From Synchiropus splendidus (lineage: Eukaryota; Chordata; Actinopteri; Syngnathiformes; Callionymidae), in NCBI RefSeq assembly GCF_027744825.2, contig NC_071334.1, positions 66,685,437 to 66,749,436 of the forward strand: a stretch of 64,000 nt of DNA. The letters run 5' to 3'. Of the stretch, positions 29,301 to 43,106 are shown piece by piece. The position numbers and the translations under genes are program-made. Below the pieces are notes generated by a model. The model ran no database searches. It was not told the DNA's origin and saw nothing but the letters and a program-made list of their open reading frames with translations. Numbering within the stretch: position 1 is the first letter of the stretch; each line of letters opens with the position of its first letter.

Positions 29301-32300
29301 TTACTGCATCTGACCGTCAGTCAATTAAAAATATCCAACTCAATAACAAAGCCTTGTTGTAGGCTTTTTAATGAATACATAATACTTAAAACCATGCAAA
29401 AATATCCAAATAAAACAAATTGAAACTCCTGTTGTTCAAGATTGCACCGTGTTCACCTGTTACCATAAGTCAACGTGAGAGGGGCCACGGTGATGGCTTG
29501 CGAGTGCCGCGGTGCAGGGCAGGAATGACACTAGAATTGAAATTAATTCCCTGGCAGATACCAAAATGCATTTGGGAGCAACTGATCATTGAGTAACTTT
29601 TTTTAAGGAATCTAAAAGTGAAGGGAAAAAAAACACGAGATTGAAAACAGGAGCATAGAGCCAAGGATGATCGACCATGGCATTGCTGCTAAGACTCCAA
29701 GCAAGGCTGCTTCGTGCTGGAGCAAGCGCTCTCATAGACTAGAGATGAAGGGGATCAGATCATAATGTAACATACTGTACCCTGGGTTAGCACAGATCAT
29801 CAGATAAGTCTGTACAAGTCTGTGAGTCTGTACAACTACAGTACTAATGTCATTATTGAGCATTATTGAGCAATTGATCTGTGGCCACAGCCAAATAAAA
29901 TTTTAAATGCTTGAATGCTAGAATGGGGCCATCTTACAATGAGATCGAAAAAAAAATATTGGCTGAAAAAATAATATAGGCATTGAAAAAAGAATATTGA
30001 CTGAAAAACAGAATACAGGCATGAACATTGGCTGAAAAAATAAATATAGAATATATTGTTATTTTTAATACCTTTGTAGTTTTCAACCTCAATACCAAAA
30101 TGTTTCTTTTTTTTCAGTGCCAATGTTTGTCTTTCGAGTTCTCTTTAAGGTGGCACCGTTTTTAGCGTGGACAGCGTGGAGGGGGCAGAGGGTATGATAG
30201 GGAGTGGGAAGGGGCGGGGTTTGCACTGTGTCTGCGTGTCATTTGCATATTGGTGTAACGGCAGTGTTCAGCGAAGCTTGCGTACGGAGCCCCCGACCTG
30301 ACATGGCAAAAAAAAAATGTAAGTATTATACAGAATACCGAATGTCCAATGTGGTTGAGTTTTTGACCATTAAAAAAATTGAATCAATGTCGAAAACACA
30401 TTTACATCTAGGTTTGTCAAAAAAAAACATGTTTAGATAATTTAATATTTTTGGCATTTTTGAACAATGCTGTTCAAATAATTATAATAAAAAAAAACAT
30501 AACTTCCCAATTTATAACAGGCTAATGATGTAAACAGAAGGCCCTAGATAGTTTGGATCAACACTCATGGCAAACTGCAATTCTATTCTTGCTCTCCAAC
30601 AATTTAAAAGAACTTCAACAACAGACTTTGGATCACACTTAGCACTGAAGCACCACCATGATGACGGTATGAACCAGCCGCACTTATCACTTTGACACTA
30701 TGGACAACAAAGACCTGGCAGTAAGCCGGGGAGTTGGCACTGTCACCACTGAAAGTGGATGATTGTGACTCTTTGCCACAGAAGCCGGATGTAACCCTTT
30801 TTTCACTATTCACCGTTTTTCAGTGCATCCCCACTGATTACTTTTCAAAAGGAAATTGCCCAACATTGTGAGTGTAAGTGAACTATAAGTGACCCTTTTC
30901 AGGACAGAGCAGTCAGACAGCTCAATTTAACCCCAAAATGAAACTGGCAGAGCAGTCTGTCAGGTTACAAACAGAGGAGACTACTCTGTCTCGTAAAAAC
31001 GAGAGACAAGAACCATTAAATTTCTCATCTCACACGTTCAGAAACCATCTGCAGTCCTAAATAGAAAATCACCAAAATGGGAAAAGTTGTTTCGCTTTCA
31101 TGGTGCAAAGAGGGAATGAAATAAATATATGACTATATAACAAATGCATGCTTAAATTTAGAATTTTCATAGGACATTTTATGCAACCCTAACAAAAGAC
31201 AAAAATGACAAGGCAGGAGAAGAGAAAGAAATTTAACTGAGTTTCAGTTTTGGATGGTTTTGTTCTGACTGACAGAGAATTGTTTTCTACCACAACATAT
31301 TGCAAGATGAACCAAATCGCAATGTTGGAAGAAAATAGACTGTTTAATAATTGAATTAGGAATTACAGGGAAGGCCACGTTCATTAGTAACATGCAGATG
31401 TGGTACAATATTGAAGAGTCCCTGAAATAAGTGCTCGCTTTGGTACTAAAATGATCAGTGAATGTTTACGCAACTACGTTATAACATCCTTCTCCATCCA
31501 GCTAGCAAAGAATCTGAGAGCAGTGAACTCACCACTGATCCACGTAGCCTCGGGATCATGTGCGTTGAATTCGGGTCTGTGCAGATCTGACACGGTCAGT
31601 ATGGACTTGCTGCTGCCTGGAAGCTCCGCTAAGCAAAAACAAAGCACATCATTAGTTCCATCTTTTAAAACAATACTAACAGTGGACATAAAATTTTAGA
31701 TTACTGTTAACAGCGGGGTGAATGAAAACCGATGCAGAAGATGCAGAAGAATTATTATACATATTCATCAGACTACTTGGGCATCAGCGCACAAGATAAT
31801 TCACTAGGCATTTCAGGCACGCATAGTTATCACTGCTGAATCAAGTCAATAAGAACAACAATTACTTGAAAGCAAACACCAAATTACATTGAAATGCTAC
31901 ATTTTCAGATTCACGTCTGCGAATATCTCTCCACCAGACTATATGAAGCAACATTTTCATCCCTCTATTAGGTGTAATTGTGATATTCATGACGTGTCTT
32001 GAACACAATGCACAAAGATTGCCTCAGTTTACACAATGCCAATTCGGTAAACATGACTTCATTGCTCAGTAGGATTTTCCAGTGTGCCAGCGTTGAGCTT
32101 TGATCAAAACCCAAGTGTGGCGTTGTGATAATTAAATTCTCATGCAGGGCATTTTTGAGAGACAAACTACTTAACTGTTGTAAGGTGGATGTTATAGATC
32201 CACACTTCAGCCTATTTAAACTCTCTAAACCTGGCTGAAGTGCAGTATGGGGTTCACAATAATCCCTCAAGAAACAGGAAGAATATTGTAATACTGTAAC

Positions 32301-35300
32301 AGAAAAGTCAACCTTCACAATGAAAAAATAGTTATGCATTAAGATTACAAGCGACTAGATCTGGATGCATCACACTTGGTGGAACAATGGCTGGACATTG
32401 ACAGTAAACAATTGTCTGTCTTTTCTCTATTACAACGTCAGCGGCATTTACCAGGCGTGAGTAGCACCACTGACATGGTGATGAGCGAGCAGACGGCCAC
32501 AATCACCAGCAGAGAAATCGCAATGCCCTTCCAGTTCCTCTGGGTAGGGCTGACGTCCACAAACTCCTGAAAAAAAGAGAAAAAATTGACAAAATTATAA
32601 AGATCAGGAAAGACATACTCTTCAGACTGGTCTCTGCCAAATTGCAGCCAGTTCGGCAGCTCCTGCTCTTTCTGAGCTTTTTGTGTTTTTTTTTTGTTTA
32701 GTCTACTGTTGCATTTTTGTCCTGTTTTCATGCGGATATGCCGAACCCAATATGGACATTGATTCCTTTGCATATTCAGGTTCTGCTCATTGCTTGCACT
32801 GTCCGCACTCTGGATCACAGTAAGCATTACCTGATAACTCCATGCCGGTAATGCAACCTAGCTGGTGTTCCCCAAGTCCGTCATTGTGGGGTCTCTCCCC
32901 AGCAACATCAGCGACGACCGCTAGATGATGGGCAAGCTAGCAGCGCTAGTCCAGCATCAGCGGAAAAGTGCGGCACGATGCTAGCACGGAGCCATGGTAA
33001 GCGGCAGATGCGACCGTCGTGCAAGACTGGGGTCTCATTCCATGGCCTCTCTTTCACTCTGGTGGCACTAGGCAGCACCTCTTGTTCACCCTTGCAACGG
33101 CATTTTATTTTCATTTATTTCTTTTTATTTTTTAAAGTATATTTCTACATTGTTTTCTATGTTTCTATATCCCCAGGGCCATCAGACTGTTGAATTTGTG
33201 ATCAGCCTTTTTTATTTTATTTTATTTTATTTTATTCATGACAGCGCTTTAATCCAAAACACTTCCCTAGTTGTTCCCACTGACCATAGCAATAAAGTTA
33301 TTTCTGATTATGTTGTTGCTTTGTCCATGTCTTTTAATGTTCAATGTTTGTCTTTAATGTTTGTTATGCTACTGTAACAACCCAAATTTCCCTACTGCAG
33401 GAAGAATAAAGGTACTCTCATATAATCTAATCTAATAATCTCGCCATAATAGTGCAGCCCTAGACTGACGTTGTGTGTCATGAGCTGCTTATTCATATCT
33501 TTGAACCGCTTAGACAGGGGCTCCACCACTGTTTCAAAAACTCCTGGCAGAAACCCAGCTATTATAGCTACAGTATCATAATCCTTTTCCAGGCTTCTGA
33601 CTGCTGGATTTTGATGGCCACTGTTAAAACATTTTTACACTGTAAAAATTATTAGGGGAATCTTATATAGTTGATTATTCATTCAAATGAGATACCTCTT
33701 GTGCAAAATCCTATGCTGCACTGTATCTCCTCAGAAGCCCTCTGTTCACTTTGTTTATAAAAATACTTCTTCAGCCATCCGGCCACTCACCCGGCCCTAA
33801 GTGTCCCTCCTCCTAAAATAAAAGTGGATGTTAGCAAAAGACCAAAAATATATGAAGAACTCTTTCCATGACGTGCGCAACTTCAGAGGAGAACCGAGCA
33901 CTCATAGTGACCATGGTTACGTGACGGCGCAGAAAACCAGATTATTGCCTTAGTCAGACATGGATTGAACATTTAATATGCATGTTAACATTAACAACTT
34001 CATCCAACACCGGGGGGAAATTAAAACTTCTCTAATCCCAGGTTACCCCAGAACACAATCAAAATGTCCATGAGTCATCATGGAATGCTTGACGCCTACT
34101 GTTCAACCAGAAGGAATCAAGAGGTCATGGCAGCACCTTTTATTACATTACTGAATAACATGTTTCATGCTACCTGAATAAAGAAAGCATTCATTATCTG
34201 CAGCTCATCAATCGAGCTATTGCCTAGTAAGGATGGGCAATAACTTAGTTTGTACATGATATATCCACAATGAAAATTTGATAAACATGCGGTTTTGACA
34301 GCCAACACACACGTGTGACAGTTGTGAAGAGTGTGGTGGACTTTGGTTCGCGATCGTAGTTTAAAACGTATTATTAATAGTTATTAATAGTAATAGTTGG
34401 ATATTGGACAGACCTCGGCTCCGGTATTGGCCGAGGCGTCCTCTTCCGTGTCCCCATGAGGTTTCACTGATCGCGAACACACTAACAGGCAGCGCTAATA
34501 CTACGAGCCGGCATTATTTAGGGACCATCAACAAATTCTAAAGCGGTCAAAGTATTCGTGAAATCTTCAATAAGGCCATGGAAAACAACCATTTTTGGAG
34601 AGATAATTGTGAAAGGTTTTTCATCACACAAGACAAAGGACTGACAGTTTGTATAATGATTTGGAGAATAGAATATGACTAAATGATTATTTATTCACAT
34701 TATTTCTAATGTTTCTTCAATAGCATCTAGATACAGCAGACAGGCGGCTCAATTTAATCCCTGAATAAAACTGGCAAAGCAGACTGTCAGACACCAGCGG
34801 CTTCTACTAGAGACGTGAAGCACTGAATTTCTCATCTCTACACTTAGTAAACTATTATATTTAAACATCAACAAATAATGATGTTGGAGACAAACTCCAC
34901 TAATATGTTTCATTATTAAACAGTTTAAAGAGAGACTATAGTGTCCTTACGTTCCATGGCTAAATCTGGAATAATACGCATCTTGAATAAACGAAACGAA
35001 TGAATGAAGTAATTGTTACGTGCTTGTACAGCATTGTGCCGTAAATGTGCTGCGAGATGTAAACTTTACATGACAGGTTAAAAGAAGCTTCACAGCAGAC
35101 ATGCTGTTGCTGAGTGAGTAGCGAGTAGGGAGGAACGGACACATTACAACCAGCGGGGCTTCATCTGAGCACCGACTGTCACATGTTATCTGTTGTTGTG
35201 ATCGGCGATCGGCATTCATCGATCACGCTGAAATCGGCAGATCACGATTGGTGATCGATCGGAACATCCCTATTGTGTAGTAAACAAAAACTCGGAGGGG

Positions 35301-38133
35301 GTTTTTGTTTATTATTAAATATTAGAAAACATTTTAGTCTTGTTTTTATTCTTCAACTACTGTATAACGCATATTCACACAGCTTTGGTCAGTGTTATGA
35401 TAACATTGCCGTCTTGTGTTTGTCATGGGAAAAAGGGGCATTGACCAACATATTTCGTATCGTCTCGTCTGATGAAATTAACACTATTACTGCCTGAGTT
35501 TGACACTTCTCTACATGAAAACATAGTCAAGCTGGGTAATAAACTCAGATTATGAATAAGATTTTCAGGGATCATAACCTAGGACCAAAGGGACACTATA
35601 TAGATGCAGGTTCGCTGCGAAATAAAATAATTTCCTTGACAATGCTTGCATGCTGAATGGCTACAGTTTGCAATGAGCTACCGTACAAAGTATCAGACAA
35701 CAAAAATTTTAGACAACATGAATCTGAGACTCATGGATCAGAAACCTCCACCGGTTGGATCGTTGATTTCCAATCTGTCAAAATGTTGGTATCGATGCCG
35801 AATGCCGAAACGGGGGCCATCCCTAATTCTTTAGACTCAGATATTCTTCCAAAATGAGAACTTGGAAGATGTTGTCAGGCGCAAGTTGCATCATATGCAG
35901 CGTTTTTGGGGAAAAGGTACCTTTAGAGAAAGCTATTCTAGCAGGAAATAAGCAGGAGTGATGCAAAGAAGGGATTTGAACTCATCCTTGGATTCATAAT
36001 CGATGCTGTGAGTTTTCCAGCAGCGACGCCGCAGGAGGGAAGAGCTGTCAGACTTAATCCTTCACCTTTCTTTAAAGCTAGAGAGAAATGCGTGCAGAAA
36101 CATGAAGGTGTGAATCCTTGTTCACACATGGACTATATCACCAAAAACAGGGGCTTTGGCAGCGACTGTTGAATATGACGTCAAATGAGTTGAATGATCA
36201 GAATGTCATTATCTGCTGTGATTATTTGCCCTACATTGTGTGCTCTGACACTTACAAAGCAACCTTCTTCTGAAGTCACATGACTACTTTTGCAGGTCCG
36301 TCACAGTGCACAAGCCTCGCAAATTAAAAAGAGGAGACCAGCAATGATCCCACAGTGAACCATATGATTATTTTTACTTTAGGTCTGAATGAGTCACATC
36401 ATGCTCCACAAAACAGCATTGCTTTGATCATCAGGTCTCCATTTCAGGAGTTCACCTGAGCAAATCAGTTTTCACAGCCACAAAAACTCAAAAGTAATTT
36501 TTGTCAGGTTAAAGAAACTACAGAGAAACGGAACACTGCACCACTGATTCAGACTGGTCAGGTGAAGAAATTGAGGAAAAAAAAGTGTAGTATGTGAAAG
36601 AAACATATTCCTGAATAGATGATTATTTTAGATCAGTGGTTCTTAACCTTGTTGGAGGCACCGAACCCCACCAGTTTCATATGCTCATTCACCGAACCCT
36701 TCTTTAGTAAAAAATAAAATATGATACACTAACTGCAGACTAGACTGAGGGGTGGGCCTCTGCGGCGGAGGCTCCACCAAACCCCTGAGACCGACTCACC
36801 GAACCCCTAGGGTTCGATCGAACCCAGGTTAAGAACCACTGTTTTAGATCGATCAGAAAAGCAGGGAGCACAAGTAGCTCAATAATAATCTTTAACCAGC
36901 AGGCTGAAATTATGGTGGCAGAGAGAAACCAAGTCCCATTTTATGATGAATTCATGAGCTTTATCGATCAGTTTGAGAAAGGATAAACATTTATAACATT
37001 TACAAATGTTGCTGCAAGTTCTGTAATATTCAGCACCGTCTAATTTCACTTTCACTATCAAGCTGGAGCAGCGTGAAGAGCTAACTTCATATACTGTGCA
37101 TAATTCAACATAAATGGCCTTCACTTAATCATGTATTTAACCTATCTATACAGGACAAAAATATCATTAGCCTTTTTTATGCACTTAACCATTTTAGTGT
37201 CAAAGTGAAGGTAGTGGTACTGGCATTTTTGATAGCGACCCAGCCCTAACTTTCGCGGAGGAATGTGCTGTCGGTCAGCATCACTTCAGTCATGGTGCTG
37301 AGTGGAGATTACACAGTTGTTGTTGTTGTTTTTTTTTCAGCATTTGACTTATGTTATTCATGACATTCAGTTTGCCATGATTAGTATCAATTATAGTATT
37401 CTTTCAGAGGTTTCCAAAACCAATAATTTAAAAACAGTATGTTGTACTTTTCTGCAATAAGTGTACATTTACATTCTTCTTCAATATTATTAAATTATTA
37501 ATTATTGTTGTATTGTATTTCTGGAGATTTTGTTAAGTCTGGTAAAACAGTAGAGAGAAAAAACTTGATTTGAGATTGAACAATATAAGATGACATGACA
37601 TCATACAAGTCCAAGATTTTAAACATGTCAGGAAGGTTGGAAAAAGCCTGGAATTGATGAACTTCGACACATTTATCTGACTTAAGCGCGGGCGCATGTT
37701 TTGAAGTGTATGCCATGCTCAAGACACTGACATGAAGGCAGTTGAATTAATGAAGCAGCAAAAAGTGATTCACGTAATGCACACAGAAGCGGATTGTTTG
37801 CACACCAATGATTCATCTACTGCGTGAAGAGTATTAGCTCAGCATCTACAGGCTGAGTCTCAACGCGTGTTTGTGCTGGGAACAAAAGAAGTCAGATTTA
37901 GGTTTTAATTCATTTTAATCCTTGATTGCGCTAAAACCAATCTTGCAAAATTAGCCTGTTGCAGATGCAACAATTAAAATATTGAGTGGGAGGGAGTCGC
38001 AAGACATGTCAAAGTTCAAGACGATACTGTCCGATACTGACATTTTACCAATATTGTCCAAAGATTGCTGGATTGCTGATACCGATAAAAACCGATATAT
38101 TTAACAAAGTTCAGGACACATCATATTATATAT

Positions 38134-38221
<88 letters not shown>

Positions 38222-41200
38222 AAATAATAACAGAATGTTCCAGATATGGACAGCAAGTTTTTCAGCAAATAAATTCGTTGATGTATGTTCGTAAAAAGAC
38301 AGTCTTTCTTCTAACAACACGGTGGACCTGGGGTGATCAGTAGATATAATTCAAATCAATACAATAACCATTGATATCAACATCTTTGCAAAACAGAAAA
38401 CAGGCTAAACCGAAGACAAGAAAACGTGAGTGGCAAAATAATAGCTCCTGGATGGAACTTTAGGAACCAAGCAAACACCTACGACGCCTTCAAATGAGTC
38501 GGAAGCGTGTTCTTCGATGCATTAACTGAAACTAAATGACTATGACTAATGACGAAATGTCCAGCGTCGTACCGGTAGTGTCTCCGTAATTGTCATAAAT
38601 TGTGACGTAAGCGGCGAATTCTACACCAAAAATGATGGGAAGAGCTTCTACCTCGTCCTGTTGCGCATCTTTCGCCTTTTTCTTTCCCGTGTCTTTCGAC
38701 GCTGTCATGGTTCCGAACTCCGTCCGCCTCCTTCGTCAGAACCTCCCGGTAGTAACATCTCAACCTGCATGAGAGCCAATTTAACAGCAGCTGCAAGCTG
38801 CGCGTAACCTGCACACGAGCAATTTCCTCATCCGGATTTCAAAGTAAGAGCTCGCCTCCTATGTTCTAGCTTTGGATTTACATCTTTCCTGCGAGCTGTT
38901 TTCAATCTGGAGGCAGTTGTGTACGCAAAGCTTTTGTGCCATCCTGTTCCATTATAAACAAATGACCCATCGGCACTGAGAAAGTAGACCAGGGGAATGA
39001 TAAAACTAGGTTTAGCCCGATGCATCCTACACTAATAACGGCATTATTTCAGCCTGGCCAGTGTGTCGGATCGCACACTAAAAGCTACTCTAATTGTGAT
39101 GTGTGGTCGCTGCATACCACATGGAAATAAACGATAGGATTACACGCTCAAGAGATGGCAGCGATGCTTCTTACGAAAACCCTCCAGAGAAAGCAGCACG
39201 AGACAATCAGGCAGATCAGTAGCCAGCTGGCCTTTCTGGCTGCCAAGTGACTCACTGCAAACAGATAGGTGTTAGAGAGAAAGCCCTGGAGACTCACACA
39301 TCACACACAGACAATTCCATCTAAAAATATAGTGAGGGTATGATGAGGCCTTAGGTTGTGCAAAGTGATGTGCGTTTCATGAGTGTTCATTTCTAAGCTT
39401 CTATGATCAAGTTCAAACATGATCATGCTCAAACAGCAATTTCACTTCCACCTTAATAAAATTGTTTCTAATTCATTTTTAATTCGTCATTTTTTTATCC
39501 CCACAGTATAAGAAATGGTCGCAAATTTAGCTTCGAGCAAACCCTTCCTGTCACATTTTTCAACCCTCGACCGAAGCACAACCTTATAGATTATCTTGTT
39601 TTGAATGATCAAACTTTGGTCCAGAAAACTGCAAGGACTTCTTAAATTGAAAGATTGAAACATTTCAATTATAATAACAGCAAAGCCAACACAATATTAC
39701 AAAACAAAAGTCTTCCAGAGTGGCAAAACACAAATAAGCAAAGCTAAATAGAAAAAAAAAAAAAAAAAAATCAAAAATTCAGCAGCAGGGAGTGAGGCAG
39801 TATCAGGGTGAAAGGATGAAGATGATGGAGAGATGCGCTGAGCTCAGTTTTGACTCTCTCTCATCAGCATTAAATATTTACGAGAGTATGATCTCCCTCT
39901 GACCTCTACTTTGTTAGCACGTTTACATGGTCATATCCATGACGTGTTTGTGTTATGTTGAGCAGTCATGTCCATTTAGTCCATGTTTCTGAAAACGTAT
40001 CTCTCTTCCTAAAAAATGATGTTCTGTTCTTACATCCTGGCCTCTAATTTCACTTGGCAGCAGCAGAATACTCAGCCTTGCAGTGATGAAACCTCCTTTT
40101 CTTAGAAACACAATGATTCTGGCCTGCAGCGCCGGGCAAAATGAAAAAAGAAGTCACGATGTTTCAGCTGCTTCAAGGTTCCTCTCTTCTGTCTAATCAA
40201 AGATGAAGTCCATCTGAGACGCAGGTGAGTGTAATTAACCTGCTGTCAGGATTGGAACCCGCGGGGCACGGCGCGTCCACCGCTGAGGTTTGGTCAGAGT
40301 GAGTTGTTTTGATAAGACCAGCTCTGAGTCCATTAGCGGCCACTCAGTGATTGAAAGTGAAGTCCTGATAAGAGCAGGTTGGAGGCTAATTTCAGGTGGG
40401 AGTACTTTCTGACAAAAAACAAAACGGCTGCCTGCAAATATTGGCTCATTTAGGGAGAGTGACTTCTGTTAAGTTAGTCTGGAATAGTCTTTAAAAAAAG
40501 ATTCTGAGGGGAAATTCTGGGTTTTTTTTTTTGTTTTTTTTGAGCACCTGTCATGAGCTCACCACTTCACTTTGAAGTGGTCCACTTTGAACTCACCATC
40601 ACATTCACATACCAAAATCCAAATACATCAGTAAGAACGATGTGTTTGGAATGAAATCACAGCCGCTCATTTTCACATAAAATCTGATGTTTATATGCCT
40701 GCCCTGTATGTATTTTATCTCCTGTATATAATTGGGGTCAAATATATTCCAACTGCAATGACCTCAATCATACAGCAGGTGGCATGATGGTTGACAAGAG
40801 TTTCTAAATCTTCTTTTTTCACTGTGAACACATAAAAGGTTTTCTGTCATTCGACCGTATGTTCTGTTTTTTTATTAGAATTTCTGGGTTGTGCTCGGTT
40901 TTTAACAGCAGCTGGTCAGGTGATCTGAAGTCATAGAAACAATTGGAGAAATCTAAAGTAAAGTACATTTGCCAAATTCAAAAAATCTTTGCGGGTTTGG
41001 CTTGTAAGGACTGAGGACCGTGATTGTGTAGGGAAGCATAGGCTTCACTATTTCTTCCTCACTAAAAAAAATCAATAATAATAATTTGCTAGAATATGCT
41101 GACCGCTAATCAGTAGTCAATGACAGGATTCTTCAGTATTAGATCAGCATACATTAGCGATCCTTCATTTGTATGACATGTAACCCGGAGCTTCATGTGG

Positions 41201-43031
41201 ACAAGACAACCAAACTGTATGGATTTGGCTGCTTTTACACACAAACCCATATTTTTCTTTTTAAAATACCAAGGTTAAATCTATGAAAGAGGGGTGTTGA
41301 GAATTTTTTACTGCATGACCCACATACTTAAAGTATGTATCAATGTAAAGGTATATAAATGTATAAAGTGGAGCCATGACCTCGGAGAAAACGGTGTCAA
41401 ACGAGGAAAGATCGCACAATATTTCACTTAAACCAATGGTTTTCGAAGTGCAAGGCACGCCTCCTCCGGAGGGCGCCAGAACATCACTTCATGAACATAT
41501 TGTCAGCTGACCAAATGTTTTCAAAAGAAAACAGAGAGAATTGGGAGGAGAAAAAAAATGCAAGATTAAGACTGTTTTTTTTTTTTTTATGAAAAAGATC
41601 CTAAAATGTATTGTTAGAACTTTTTGTGTCTCCAGGGTCCATGTAACGTAACAACAATAATAATAATGATAATAATAGTAACCCACAGTGTCCCAGTGTT
41701 CAAAAGAAAATAAATAAGATGTAATAAAATGTGTCAAAACAATCAGTAACACAGGCAATGAAGTAAAAACACAGGAACACAAGACGTTCACCAATGTTGA
41801 AGGATGCCTTATAAACTATCTTAATTTAGATAAAATCCAGCCTGAAAAATGTGTCTAAGGTAGACGAAGTGATCTTGAACAACAGTTTGAGTAGGCTGCA
41901 ATTTGAATTCAAGTTAAACCTCTTTCTGGCTCTCACCCGTAGCCACACCTGTAATGCAGTGCAACTTTGCTTCACTAACTTTTTCTCATTGCCTGTTGCT
42001 ATGTTACAGACAGGGTAGGTAGGGTAGGTAACTTTATTGTCAAATATGCTACAGTACAAGACAAATAGCATGGATGAAGAGAGCAAGAGGAGAAGGGGAA
42101 GAGAGGAGAAGGGTGGTTGAATTGAATACACATATCAATGCCTTATCATTTTGATGCTTCAGTTAAAAGACAACGTGTCACCAGTATTGTTTGTTGCTCA
42201 TGTGTCTCAGAGATTTTATTTCTGTGTTCCAGCAATTAATTGGTTGCAGTCTCAGTCTGAAGGGCGTTTAAAAATAAATCCTCTACTCTACCTGTAAGTT
42301 AAATATATCAACACAGTGCTGCCCTCAGGTCCAGAGATATGGAAAAGGACCTTTTCCATCTATAACTTTGTGTTATGGACCAGGGAATGATAAAAAAAGA
42401 CCTGAGACACAGTAGTGAACTATGAGGTGTGGTGCCCCTAATAGAGACCATTACGCACTATGAGAGACAATATTGTCAGAATGTTGGATGGATAATTTGT
42501 GTCAACATCTATTTTACCAACACGGTGTCTAATGTTCATGGATGAGCTCATCTACAGTACCTACTCTAGTGAAGGCAATGATTTCCTGATTTGGTTAATC
42601 CCACCCTTGCATGATATAAAACCAAACGCTTCCAACACCTGTGCAGATGAATGCATGTTTAAGTCACCAGCTTAATATATTAATATAAAAAGGCTACAAT
42701 ATTAACTTTGGCTTAAATGTATCATCTTAAACAATGGCTGTGACACAGAAAGCAACAGAGAAGAAAACTGAATGACCTAGAAAAGTAGGTCAAGGTTTAC
42801 TGACTGTAACACACATTAACGCACCAGGGGATGCGAAAATCCTCTGCTACTCCAACCGTCTTCTGAAGCTGAGCATGAGTGAAAAGGATGTTCTTCCACG
42901 AAACAAAAATTCTACTGTGTATAGTAGTTATTTTTAGAGATGAGTATGTACATTTGCATGTCAATCAGCCATAAGGAATTGTTGTCAACATTGTCACATT
43001 TTTAGCAAGCAAATCTAAAATAATAATAATA

Positions 43032-43106
<75 letters not shown>

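Larger units (their letters stand above)
20990..31532. other. dpp10: dpp10 intron 3 (largest shared intron)
   Basis: About 10.5 kb without a recognisable exon. Contains a (GA)n tract (24935-24975), a LINE remnant (about 26650-26820), two copies of a repeat of about 1 kb (27340-28480, 30320-31130) and an imperfect short tandem array (29955-30045). The remainder is AT-rich. A family-typical regulatory role of early introns cannot be judged from sequence alone. Confidence 0.7.
32567..38651. other. dpp10: dpp10 intron between exon 1b and exon 2
   Basis: About 6.1 kb with no further exon recognised. It holds an L2-like 3' end (about 33050-33310), a third copy of the 1-kb repeat (34330-34860), hAT-like termini (about 35160-35280), a complete hAT MITE (36634-36841) and an (AT)n tract (38139-38216). 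Confidence 0.75.

Noticed and set aside
37986..38320. Open frames of repeating Tyr-Ile
   Set aside because: Translation of (AT)n microsatellites; the same applies at 45352-45640, 57762-57956 and 59784-60408.
2237..38708. Identification of the peptidase gene as dpp6
   Set aside because: The Asp at the nucleophile position is DPP6-like, but exons 1a, 9, 13, 24 and 26 match DPP10 far better.
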